A DNA stretch of 27,119 nt, taken from Zancudomyces culisetae. Lineage: Eukaryota > Kickxellomycota > Harpellomycetes > Harpellales > Legeriomycetaceae. Made by a program: the position numbers and the translations under genes. Every line of letters starts with the position of its first letter. Position 1 is the first letter of the stretch. The stretch is from contig LSSK01000052.1 in NCBI GenBank assembly GCA_001969505.1, positions 1 through 27,119 of the forward strand. The letters are read 5' to 3'. Below are positions 10,181 to 20,154 of the stretch, piece after piece. Under the pieces are notes generated by a model, which searched no databases, was not told where the DNA came from, and was given only the letters and a program-made list of their open reading frames with translations.

Positions 10181-10270
10181 TGTCATCCAAAAATCCCACA
10201 TTCTCATTCTCATACTCATTCTCTTTATTCTTCTCTTTCCCACCCTAACATCATCAGTCTCGAACCCTAG

Positions 10271-13200
10271 TTATGACACCCAACCGATTCCGTATTTCTT
10301 TGTCCATTTTTGTACCCATTTGATTCCTGAAGCCGAATTTGCCTGATACTTAAAGTAATTATAAAATATTTTTGCAGTGATTATATTTGGTTCACACTGA
10401 ACTAAAAACGACTGGCTTCCATGTTTTTGATTTCTGCTCTTTTGTTCCATAAAATGGAAAACATTGATTGCAGAGATTATATCGTGATGATGGTGTAATA
10501 GGTTATATAATACTATGTTGAAAGTGCTTGTGTTTGGTGAGATGTGTCTCATTTTTTTCTTTAAATACTCGTTTTTTCTTGTAAAAGTATTTCCATCTAT
10601 ATCAATATTCTTATCTACATACTCATTATTATTAATAATATAATGTTCTCCGACTTCATTATTGTTGTTGTTGTTGTTGTTATGTGGAGTGGTTAGCAAC
10701 CTGAGATAATGTTTAGATTCCCAAGTATAATGAGATAATCTAAAGAGCTTAAAATCTTTGACTTTTGTGTTTTCATGATCATTTTCTTGAAAGTTGCTAA
10801 TGTTTATTATGTTTTCATATACATTTGAAAGCTTGTGTTTTTTCTTTAGCGCAGGTTTGATATATGCTGTTCTCAAAAGCATAATCCCAAACAATGAAAA
10901 TAACGTATCGTTGTTTTCGTTCACCTCTTGGTTTTGAGTTTGGTTTTGAGTTTGGTTTTGGGTTTGGTTTTGTATTAGGTTTGTGTTTGTGTTTGTGTTT
11001 GCCAGATATGGACCATCAAGAGTGTCATAGTATTTCCCGTATACTCTGAGTATTGAATTAATCAAAACAATATTAATTTTGATATGATAAAGCTCCAAAT
11101 CCTTGTTTACAATGTCATCAAGCATCTGAAGAACAATCTTTTCATAGTTCCTGGCATCAGACGGGGTGGATACAAAAGATAGTACTTTTAGCTTACTCAA
11201 GATCCCGAGAATTACTGAAATCATAAATTTCTCAGGTTTGATATTCAGCTTATTTTTGATAGTTTCATTGTAAAACTTTGGAAGAAAGTTAATAACAGTA
11301 ACTCGATCATTGATAGGAGAATTGTCATCCATTATTTTCAAAAAGAGGCTCTGTAGAAATATATTGATATAGTAGCCATTGACATTTTCAACAATTTGGT
11401 ATTTTTCTAGTTCAGAAGTATAAAGATCCAAAACTTCTGCCAGTGGGGTATCACCAAGTCCGTATTCAATATACATTGTGTATACAATTGTACATAGTTC
11501 AACACATTTTTCCTTTGGAAAATTTTCAAGATTCAAACAATTCAGAATATTATAAAATGTTTTGGGTTTGCCTAACCGCAGTCCAAGAGATTTTAACACA
11601 GTTATTGATACCTGAGTACTTTTAGACGCTTTTTTCTTTACATATTCATTATACAACTTTAACACCTGCGTCAGCTGGTCATCGGATAACCTCAGAATAT
11701 TATTATTCGCTAGTACCCCTTTGCTCGGTCTAGAAATCATAGATGTAATCATCTTTGTGTATATCTCTTCGTCAAAGAGTATGTCGTTTTTACTTATATA
11801 CTCCAGGAGCCTCATTGGAAGCTGGTGTGACATATTCAATGATGCCATTCTACCATCGTGTATAGGGTCATTATCAGTGACACCCAAGCAGATATACCCC
11901 AGTATGCAAGCTACTAAATCACGGGTATCTTTTTTGTATTTACTCGGACTTCCACCCAAAACATCCTCAAGTATAATTGTCTTTATAAAATCAGAAATTT
12001 CCTGAACGGCTCGCGGATTATTAAACGTATCTTTTGAATAAGTTATGATTCCCTGTCCAATGATTTTTACAACATCTGTTTTATATTTCTGAGAGTTATC
12101 ATTATTCATTTCAAAAAGCCCGAGGCGACGTATCAATTCTCGCAAAAGTCTGAAATTTCTTCGCTGGACTAATCGGAGTAAAATAAGTTTAACCGAGGTG
12201 TAGCTAGTTTTCAGTGTTGTGCTGGTGATTATATTAAACAAAATCGAAATCGAGTATACGTTATTTTCATTTAGTAGATAGTGTGTCAAGTAGTGCAAGT
12301 TTTCCCTATTGAATATCGGTTCTTTGCTAAAAGCCAACATAATTCCATTATCCTTAATGCCGTAAAGATCAATACTTCTATTTTGTTTAATAATTTCATT
12401 CCCAGAAGCTTCCTCACCATCCTCAGAACTTTTGTTGCGTATGGCAATGCTGATAGATGTTTCAACAACCAGATTCAGTATCTCTTTCAGCCTCTTTTGA
12501 TCAAATACTTCATCTATATTGGAATCAGTTTCTGTATGTACATCTACTTGCCGTTGGAAATTATAAGTTTGAAATTTTAGACCCAAACTACCTAAAAGCT
12601 TTAGCAGGGAATTATATGGGATAAATCTATCCTCTAGTAGTGTATCTTTTGCACTTAATAAAAGTTCAGCCAAGCTTAGAATGTTTGAAGCACCATAATT
12701 TATTCCAAGGTCCTGTAAATGAGTTATTACATTATTCCATCCGCACAGTCGTATTTTGCTAAAGTTGCGCACTTCATCCACTTTTACAGATTGTAGCTCT
12801 ACTAGTGTTTTCAGAAAAACCTCCGTTTTTTCAACCAATTTACACTCTTCTCCCTTGGAATTTGCGGCCAAGACACATGTGATCCCCAAATATCGCAGTT
12901 TTTCAACTTTGTTGTCTAAAAGAACTTTTTTATCAAGTTCTAGTGCCAGTTGGGGCATGTTTGTAATTACAATAGATTCGTATACATCCTCAAGAATCCT
13001 TACCGGTATTTTTATATGATTCGCCATCGCGATAGACAAGTTTTTAATAGCTTTAAGCCCATATTCCAAAATCGATGTATCTTGAATTGTGGGGTCCTTG
13101 GTAGTTTCAGGCAGTTTCACTTGTTCAAGATACCGTTTGTTCATTGCAAAACAATATAAACATATTCTTGTTAATAGCTTGTTTCCTGTTTTTTCTATTA

Positions 13201-14278
13201 GCGACTCTAACGCCTGATCCATTTTCAGTGCATATTCAACCATTCCGGATCTACACAGTCCTATAATTAATTCCTGATACTTTGTATCGTCCATTCGATC
13301 GAGTTCTGCCGACATGTACAGTTTATTATGTATCAGCATATTCACTCTCAATCCAAGTACGTTTTTATCCTTTTCTACACCCAGCTCCTTGAGTATCCAA
13401 TCTACCATATCATGCCTCTCATCTCGTTGTAAACTGCTACACGCTTCTACCACCTTGTGTATATTTAACTTTATCTTAAGCCTCACCACCTCTTTAACCA
13501 ACTCTTGTATTTTACGATCCGACTTTTTATCGTTGCTTTTTGCTAATATGCATAGAATCTCATCGTAAACTTTATCCTGTGCCTTCAATCCCAGTGTTTT
13601 CATTCGGTTGAATTCTATTACAGCCTTTTCTGTTTCGTTTATCTCTATCAGGTGTAATATTATCAGTGAATATACTTGTCCATTTAGTTGTTCGCGCTCA
13701 ACCAAATCAAGCCATAAAATAGCTGCTGGCCCATACACCTTGTTTTTTACCAGTGCTTTCATTATTGAGTGATTTAGATGTACAGTACCGTCCAGCCCCG
13801 CATCAACAGCCACATCGTACAACATGGTTGCATTGCCCCAGGACCCATGTTCCCCGAATATGCCTATCATTAACGAACATTCCCTCGCATTCAAAGGCCT
13901 AACTTTTAATATATCATTAATGACTCGCTCTAGATAACCAACTGCCCTTTCTTGATCTAATAGCTTTATTGCATTCAAAAGATCATCCTGTTCCTGTTGT
14001 TTCTGACTTTTTTTAGCAATTAAAGCTCCATTCCTAATTAATGAATCAAACGTATCGATGAATATTTGTTGATTTTCAACATTGTTATTCTTCAGCATCT
14101 TTGCTCCAAGACTATAAAGATTGTTTAATTCACTCTCTTTCGGTAAGTTGTGCCCAATAACTTGGTTGGTGTGGCCTTGTTCGTCTAAATGTGTTCTCGC
14201 TTCTAGACTTAACAACCGTTTGCTGATATCCCTCATACCAACTCGTAATAAACCGGCTTTTAGTTTGTAGTGGATCAT
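10271..14278 (-). CDS. Large mitochondrial PPR-like RNA-binding protein
   Basis: A 1335-codon uninterrupted reading frame on the minus strand. The first 30 residues are basic with few acids (MIHYKLKAGLLRVGMRDISK) and look like a mitochondrial presequence. The body is almost entirely alpha-helical, with degenerate 35-residue helix-turn-helix units. The clearest lie around residues 165-260 and at 1246-1335, where NTSTFNIVLYNLLHH...AINVFHFMEQ is a recognisable pentatricopeptide pattern. Fungal proteins of this build, such as the Pet309/Cya-5 class, bind organellar mRNAs for stability or translation. I cannot assign a specific target. Two low-complexity inserts interrupt the helical array: an NTNT/NQTQ tract near residues 1094-1117 and eight consecutive Asn near 1199-1206. 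The absence of introns in a 4-kb gene contrasts with its intron-dense neighbours. Confidence 0.8.
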   Translation of the reverse strand: MIHYKLKAGLLRVGMRDISKRLLSLEARTHLDEQGHTNQVIGHNLPKESELNNLYSLGAKMLKNNNVENQQIFIDTFDSLIRNGALIAKKSQKQQEQDDLLNAIKLLDQERAVGYLERVINDILKVRPLNARECSLMIGIFGEHGSWGNATMLYDVAVDAGLDGTVHLNHSIMKALVKNKVYGPAAILWLDLVEREQLNGQVYSLIILHLIEINETEKAVIEFNRMKTLGLKAQDKVYDEILCILAKSNDKKSDRKIQELVKEVVRLKIKLNIHKVVEACSSLQRDERHDMVDWILKELGVEKDKNVLGLRVNMLIHNKLYMSAELDRMDDTKYQELIIGLCRSGMVEYALKMDQALESLIEKTGNKLLTRICLYCFAMNKRYLEQVKLPETTKDPTIQDTSILEYGLKAIKNLSIAMANHIKIPVRILEDVYESIVITNMPQLALELDKKVLLDNKVEKLRYLGITCVLAANSKGEECKLVEKTEVFLKTLVELQSVKVDEVRNFSKIRLCGWNNVITHLQDLGINYGASNILSLAELLLSAKDTLLEDRFIPYNSLLKLLGSLGLKFQTYNFQRQVDVHTETDSNIDEVFDQKRLKEILNLVVETSISIAIRNKSSEDGEEASGNEIIKQNRSIDLYGIKDNGIMLAFSKEPIFNRENLHYLTHYLLNENNVYSISILFNIITSTTLKTSYTSVKLILLRLVQRRNFRLLRELIRRLGLFEMNNDNSQKYKTDVVKIIGQGIITYSKDTFNNPRAVQEISDFIKTIILEDVLGGSPSKYKKDTRDLVACILGYICLGVTDNDPIHDGRMASLNMSHQLPMRLLEYISKNDILFDEEIYTKMITSMISRPSKGVLANNNILRLSDDQLTQVLKLYNEYVKKKASKSTQVSITVLKSLGLRLGKPKTFYNILNCLNLENFPKEKCVELCTIVYTMYIEYGLGDTPLAEVLDLYTSELEKYQIVENVNGYYINIFLQSLFLKIMDDNSPINDRVTVINFLPKFYNETIKNKLNIKPEKFMISVILGILSKLKVLSFVSTPSDARNYEKIVLQMLDDIVNKDLELYHIKINIVLINSILRVYGKYYDTLDGPYLANTNTNTNLIQNQTQNQTQNQTQNQEVNENNDTLFSLFGIMLLRTAYIKPALKKKHKLSNVYENIINISNFQENDHENTKVKDFKLFRLSHYTWESKHYLRLLTTPHNNNNNNNNEVGEHYIINNNEYVDKNIDIDGNTFTRKNEYLKKKMRHISPNTSTFNIVLYNLLHHHHDIISAINVFHFMEQKSRNQKHGSQSFLVQCEPNIITAKIFYNYFKYQANSASGIKWVQKWTKKYGIGWVS

Positions 14279-15031
14279 ATTTATGCAATATTTCGAAATT
14301 TAACTCTTTTTTTCTTCTGTTTTACATTAATTTCCTATTCTAAATTTGCAATTAAAGTTGACTTGACATGTTGGTACTTGGGTGTTGAAATTTTGTATAT
14401 TTATTTATTTATTGACAAAGGTTGTATGGATCAAGTATCAAAATAATAGTCAATTGGGTCCCACAGTGGATAAGTTTCCACAGAGTCCTTTTCTTTGTTT
14501 CTCTGTAGCACTCTTTATTGCTATCCTTACTTGAATAGTCCTTTGTTCAACTAATTATTTTTTATTCATTAAAGGCATCGACAGCTGTTTCTGCTGATTA
14601 AGCGAAACAGATTGGGCATAGAGATTTGATTTTGCATGCTTCTCTAGCAAGAAAAAAAAATTTTTTTTTGTTACAACACTTTAAATGGTATAATTCGCAG
14701 GTGCACTTCCTTGTGATTGCAAGTCGAAACATTGATAGTCCCAGGATCTACCAGGGAACTGATCCCCTTCTAAAATTCTTAAAGTCTTTGCTTTTAAGTA
14801 TGTTTTTACCATGCACTACCCTTTTTCTCATGTGTTAGCTTGGATACTGTAAACCAAGTTAACTATTTAATGGGCACTGACGTTAGATAGAAAGAAATAA
14901 ACTACATAAAACAAGCACAGTTGAAGCGCTGGTTTGCAGCAGTATTGCAAAGAGCACAATTTTATTGACAAAATAAATAACACCAACATAAAATAAACGA
15001 CACTAATCCACTACTCACAAAAAAAAAAAGC
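14279..15031. other. Intergenic region between MsrB and PPR genes
   Basis: About 750 bases downstream of MsrB and upstream of the PPR gene, both on the minus strand. It contains a run of nine A followed by nine T at 14652-14669, typical of nucleosome-poor promoter DNA. I see no supported gene. Confidence 0.6.
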
Positions 15032-15793
15032 TCAATTCTCAAACTTCAAGCTAATACTGTTCACACAATGCCTCTCGTCTGTAGGGACCTTATACCCCTC
15101 GCCCTTGAATACATGGCCTAAGTGTCCATCACAGTTTGAGCAGACAATTTCCGTTCTGGACATTCCTAATGAATTATCTGAAATTCGTTTTATAGCACCT
15201 GGTATTGCCTCGTAGAAACTGGGCCAGCCGCAATGTGTTTTGAATTTAGTGGTGGACTTGTATAGCGGAGCATTACACCCTGCACAATTGTAAGTGCCTA
15301 TTGTGTTTTGAAAAATAGGTTAGCATACCAGAATCTTGTATACGCAGGAATAAATAAAACTCAAGAGATTTGTTTAATTGCCAATCATGAAATAATGTAC
15401 ACCGCATTAAAATGTTAGCGTTACAGCAACATACTCGAATCCACACATACATGTATCTTCTCATACTTCTTTTATGTATATAATTTAATGTAGATATACT
15501 AGTAATATAGTTCGACATTCGTTACCTTCTTGAAAGTTGTCGGTATACTTTCCAACAAATGGTCGCTCAGTTCCCTTTTTTCTCAAGACGGCAAATGCCT
15601 CTGGGCTCAAAATCGCCCTCCATTCCTCTTCGCTTTTGGGGGTTTTATCCGTCATTTTATCTTTAATACTCAAGCTATTTGTAAAGTTACGTGTAGTGCA
15701 CAAATATGGAGCTTTTGCTAGAACAGAGTTTCCTTTAGTATAGATACAGTTGAAAAGATTTATTACGCTTTTGTTTCTGGCTGACATTTCCAT
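15032..15793 (-). CDS. msrB: Methionine-R-sulfoxide reductase B, with candidate mitochondrial presequence
   Basis: Reduces methionine-R-sulfoxide in proteins, repairing oxidative damage. Exon 1 is 15793-15526 and exon 2 is 15297-15032; the 228-base intron starts GTAACG, has a TGCTAACC branch-like site and ends AATAG. The joined protein has 177 residues. MsrB hallmarks are complete: zinc CxxC pairs C94/C97 and C142/C145, the HCGWPSF substrate loop (111-117), DGHLGHVF (146-153) and catalytic C167 in RHCVNSISLKF. Residues 1-46 (MEMSARNKS...) are basic and look like a mitochondrial presequence. Met47 (15655) begins MTDKTPKSEEEW, close to the start of the catalytic domain, so a second cytosolic start is possible. 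ATG codons further upstream in the same frame add hydrophobic residues and seem less likely. Confidence 0.93.
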
Positions 15794-15988
15794 ATACAAA
15801 TTCTTGTATTTCCGACAAAAAGAGGGGAAGTGCTGATTTATGCTAACCGCCAAATAGAATAAAAGCATATGAAAGACGAATACTGAGAAAATATCTAAAA
15901 TTGTAACAATAATAATAGCATGAGCTTGAATAGCCAACCAACATGTAAATAAACTAGCCACTAAAAACTTGATTACAAATCATAAAAC

Positions 15989-15995
15989 AAAAAAA
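15989..15995 (-). terminator. RNA polymerase III terminator of the tRNA unit
   Basis: A run of seven T on the minus strand begins five bases past the tRNA-Trp discriminator base. No comparable T run separates the two tRNAs, so both probably end here. Confidence 0.75.
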
Positions 15996-15999
15996 TTTA

Positions 16000-16080
16000 T
16001 GGGACGTAAGTGACTCGAACACTTAACCTTCCGCTATCCCGAATTGGAGACGGACGCGCTACCAATTGCGCCAACACCCC
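16000..16080 (-). tRNA. tRNA-Trp (CCA) with an 8-base intron
   Basis: Read on the minus strand, the acceptor stem GGGGTGT pairs with ACGTCCC (two G-T wobbles), discriminator A at 16000. The D arm is GCGC-AATTGGTA-GCGC. The anticodon stem TCCGT pairs with GCGGA and the loop is CT-CCA-A plus A after intron removal. The T arm is AAGTG-TTCGAGT-CACTT. The anticodon CCA is at 16047-16045. The intron TTCGGGAT (16043-16036) sits one base 3' of the anticodon, the canonical position for eukaryotic nuclear tRNA introns. The D-arm and T-arm sequences are those typical of eukaryotic tRNA-Trp. Confidence 0.93.
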
Positions 16081-16085
16081 ATGGA

Positions 16086-16156
16086 TGCGTAGACCGGGAA
16101 TCGAACCCGGGTCTGCCGCGTGGCAGGCGGCAATTATACCACTAAACCATCTACGC
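16086..16156 (-). tRNA. tRNA-Gly (GCC)
   Basis: On the minus strand a complete cloverleaf of 71 bases: GCGTAGA pairs with TCTACGC, discriminator A at 16086. The anticodon stem GCCGC/GCGGC carries loop CTGCCAC with anticodon GCC, and the T arm has GGTTCGATTCC, a perfect B box. It has no intron. It lies five bases upstream of the tRNA-Trp gene in the direction of transcription. Confidence 0.96.
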
Positions 16157-18011
16157 TCGCTGAAATTTTTTGTTTTTAATAGGACATATAGGGTCATGCA
16201 ATACTTAACAAAAATTCTGATATAATTGTTGTGTTTTTGGAATGATTTTGCCATGTTCTAGCCTATTGCTTGCAAGATTGGCTATTTAAAACTATTTTCA
16301 ATACAAGTTACTTTTTTTTAATCCTTATTACCTTTAATCAAAATGTCCATGCATAATTGTACTCGTGTGCCTTTTGGCTATTTTCTGTAAATTCGCTTTG
16401 TGAATATCCTATATATATCATGATATAAGTAGTTTTAACGTGATGATATTTATATTTTAAAATTGATCGACACTTGATTCTATATCATTTTTTATTTTTT
16501 ATTAATAACACTCAGTATTCATGTTTTATTAAGTTTAGAATTACTCGTGGTTTATATAACAAAGCTTGTATTTTATGCCCTTTTTTTCACTCCTGTATCT
16601 AAACATAGTAAAGAAGGTTTTTTTAGACTATCTAGCAAAAGTATTTTACATACTTTGATTGTAGTGATCTTTTATTTTTGCTACTTAAATTGCTAGCTCG
16701 AATCTATATTTCCGACTATACTAGTTGTTTTAGCAAATATTCAGAGCACTCAGTAATATGCATACTTTCAAAAGTTTTATAAAAGCAGTTAAAATCCACA
16801 ATTCTAGAGTGTGTGCATCAAAAAAGACAAAGAAGTATGTATGTTGATGGTATTTTTGTATTACTTGCAGATGTAGTTTTACACTTATGTGTTGGTCTTG
16901 GTGTTTATTTGGTTACTCCTTTTTCCTTTCTCTGAATACAGCAAGATTGGATAAATATAAAATAAATAACGTTCACATCTGATTACCAAAGTAGATTTAT
17001 ATTTATATCAGTTGTTGGTTTTATGTCGAGTGGATACTTGTAAAAGTTTGAGTTAAGTTTGTAGTTTAAAGTTGGTATATAATTCATTTTTCATTTTTCA
17101 TTTTACACTTTTCATTCTCATATCTTTTTTTTCAGTTAAGTATATACATATTTTAAACTGACTAGCATTTATAGAAAAATGAAGACACATATCGTATACC
17201 ACAATAAACTGTTTTATGAATTCTAGTCCGTTTAAACCTTTAAAGTGTTATTCGTTTCCATAATTTATATTTTATAAAACGCATTTTTCAGTATAATATT
17301 GTTAGTAAATATCATCCACAAATTAATTTGATCTGCGCAAGTACATTGTTCACGCCTACTATCAAAGGCCTATAACAAACACAGATAAATTACGACCAAT
17401 TTTATATTTCTTTGTAAATCGGGTTCAAAAATGTACTTCTTGGAAAACAACTCTCCTTCGGTTTGAGAATAGCAGCAAAAATTTTTATTACTACAGTGGT
17501 AATCACATAAATAATAATGGTACGCCAAGATAGACATGTAACAAAACTATTTCATTAAACGTAGTACCGCTCGAGGATTCATTAAACAGAGAAGCAAACT
17601 TTTCTGCTTTGAATGGCCACTAGGTATTAGCGTACTGGAGTCTGGTTTGTTTGCATTGCAATTGTGCTAGAATCGCTGGCGAAAAGAAAAAAACTTTTTA
17701 TTGCCTATTCCAGGTTTAATTGCTCACAAATCGTTTATTTCATGCGAACCAATAAAGCCGAGCTATGATCAATTGGGTGAAGATTCGAGATAACTAAGCA
17801 TTTTGATCACCACAATGTCTTTTCAAAAAAAATAAATACAGAATCCTCTAAATACTCTTTTGGTTGATATACAATCACCTAGTTTTGAACTCTCGACATC
17901 GAAATTTTCACACATATTGTATAGGACTTACATTTCCCTGGAAAAAGATTTAAAATCATTTTTTAATTCCAGGGTTCCGAACTTACTCTCTCATAAACTC
18001 TCAAAGAAAAA
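16157..18011. other. 1.85-kb gene-free AT-rich region
   Basis: This lies between the tRNA pair and the start of the SAM carrier gene, so it holds the upstream regions of both. I see no coding frame with domain or splice support. The interval 17540-17780 is less AT-rich than its surroundings, but I could not match it to any snRNA, snoRNA or tRNA. A GCCTTTTGGCTA-like word near 16369 resembles U2 snRNA, but the rest of U2 is absent. Confidence 0.55.
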
Positions 18012-19536
18012 ATGGCTGAATCAATTTCCCCTTCAGTCGTGCCAAAAAAGCAAAACTCAATGTTTCAATGCTTGGTGGTAAGTAAAATGTTAATTTAAAA
18101 TTGCGCTCGAGTTTATATCAATGATGATCATTTGAATAAGAAAAGCATTCAATATTCGTTGATAATGATAGGCTGGTGGAATAGCGGGAACGGCTGTCGA
18201 CACGGTATTGTTTCCTTTAGACACCATAAAAACACGTTTGCAAAGTACACTTGGATTTAAGGCAAGCGGTGGCTTCAGAGGTATATACTCTGGATTATCC
18301 TCAGCGGTGATAGGCTCTGCCCCTTCAGGTATTTACTCCCTACTTCTCCCTCTCTTTTTTTTTAGTTTACTATGCTTGTTGAAATGTTGAAATCTATTTT
18401 CATATTTGACCCGTATATATTATAAATGCTGTATTTTCGAATGCAAAAAAAAATAGCATCATTATTCTTTTTGAGTTACGAATATGCCAAGGCTGTGTTG
18501 GGGGATCAGTCACGTCCCCAGTACGCACCAGTAGTTCATATGGTATCCGCTTCTGCTGGAGAAATCGTAAGTTGTTTTTTTTGTACGCTGCTCTTCATAT
18601 CCGGAAAATTTTTTATGTCGGTAGATATGGAAATGTATATTTAATAAAATGGACAATGTTTCTTCTCTGTCAGTTTATACAGTTAAACTCAGTGTTGCCT
18701 TTACAAAAAATAATAGAGTGCATGCTTAGTTCGGGTACCTACCGAGGTCGTCAAACAGAGGATGCAAATAGGTCAATATGGCTCATTTATAAGGGCTGTT
18801 TCAAGCATATACTGGACTGATGGGGTCTTAGGATTTTTCAGAGGTTATTCAACAACTGTTTTCCGCGAGGTATGTTTTAATTGCGCTTTTGCCCTGTATA
18901 CATTTATTGACTCGAGTATTAAACTATTAGATTCCTTTTGCGTGTATACAGTTCCCTCTTTACGAATATATAAAGGTAAATTAAATAACCGTTTACTCTT
19001 GCTTTTATTTTTTTTCCTTAAAATTGCAGAAAGAAGATTAAGGCCTATAAACACAATAAATAAAAATCACAATCACAATTATAATCACAATCACAATATA
19101 TAGAATTCGATAAAGGGGTATAAGAAAAGAGAAGTGGAGCCTTGGGAAGCAGGCGTTTCTGGATCAATCGCAGGAGGTGTTGCTGCTGCGGTAACCACAC
19201 CGCTGGATGTGGTTAAAACCAGGATTATACTATCATCAAAGGTCTGTTTGTATCATCAATTAAAGCAGCGTCATACTTGCTCAGTTTATACTTTGTATTC
19301 AATATTTATATGATACAAACTAACCTGCTATATATTTTTTAAAAATGTAGCTGCCTAACGAGAGCTTGGAGTACAGCGGAGTTGTAAAATCATTAAAGTT
19401 GATAGTTAAAAAGGAAGGATGGCAAGCCCTGTTTAAGGGTGTTGGGCCTAGAGTTATATGGATCAGTTTGGGGGGCTGGATCTTCTTGGGAATGTACGAA
19501 AAGGCAAAAAGAATCTTGAGCGTAGAAGAGCAATAG
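18012..19536 (+). CDS. PET8: Mitochondrial S-adenosylmethionine carrier (SLC25A26/Pet8 type), seven exons
   Basis: Inner-membrane antiporter importing S-adenosylmethionine into mitochondria for methylation, lipoate and biotin chemistry. Exons: 18012-18077, 18172-18328, 18457-18566, 18717-18869, 18931-18975, 19104-19241 and 19351-19536. Phases agree and total 284 residues, the usual family length. The three mitochondrial-carrier signatures are present in order: [11 protein letters not shown] (exon 2), [11 protein letters not shown] (exon 4) and [10 protein letters not shown] (exon 6). Features typical of this subfamily are [48 protein letters not shown] and the end [16 protein letters not shown]. 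Exon 4 begins after AATAATAG and exon 5 after CTATTAG; other nearby AG sites break these motifs. Intron 5 contains an ATCACA-rich repeat near 19064-19098. Import of the methyl donor pairs functionally with mitochondrial genes nearby, but no regulatory link is visible. Confidence 0.95.
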
Positions 19537-20154
19537 CGTCCAATCAGCTTTGTAACATAACCACGTTTTTTAAATTTATTTTGGCTTTCATTTATTTTCA
19601 TTCAAATTGATTTTACTCTTACTTTTAATAGTAATGTTATAGATCGCATACTACAATGTTACAGCATTGCTTCTACAATAGATCCATCTTATTTACTAGC
19701 GTTTGGTTTTTTTTTGTTATTACTGTTAAAATTCAATATAATGACATGTAAAAATAAATAGTGACGGAAAAACCAATAGATTGGTGGAGGGGGGGGGGTG
19801 AATCTGCTTGACCCTTAAGATTGTTAGGTTCTTTTTGAGGATAAACAAATTGGAGAAATTTGAAACCAAAATCATTACTTTCTCTACAAACAAATAAGTA
19901 TTTGCCATTAGTAATCCACCTTTAAAAAAATTTTTTTTATGGTGATCATTATATTTGCTATAAAACCGTGACATAACAGATGTTACACATGATAACACAT
20001 TATTTTCGTTTTTTTACGGAAAAAAGCGCTAGAAATTACATGATGCGCTAATTCACTAGCTTTCAAATTATCCCTATTGAAATATAATCTATTTATAGGT
20101 ATTGTAGCAATCCAGAATCCATATTTTGATATATTGAAAGGAGCTTCGAGAAAA
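19537..20154. other. Intergenic region upstream of the ceramidase gene
   Basis: About 620 bases. It contains ACCAAT-AG-ATTGGT (19772-19785), a small palindrome with an inverted CCAAT-box core, followed by ten consecutive G at 19789-19798. I see no supported gene. Confidence 0.6.

Noticed and set aside
16369-16380. GCCTTTTGGCTA-like word resembling the 5' stem of U2 snRNA
   Set aside because: The neighbouring conserved U2 sequences (branch-site recognition and Sm site) are absent.
16439-16515. GTGATGA resembling a snoRNA C box
   Set aside because: No CTGA D box at a suitable distance and no terminal stem.
17860-18081. 73-codon frame overlapping the first exon of the SAM carrier
   Set aside because: Different frame from the carrier, no ATG start at the beginning, and the carrier exon explains the region.
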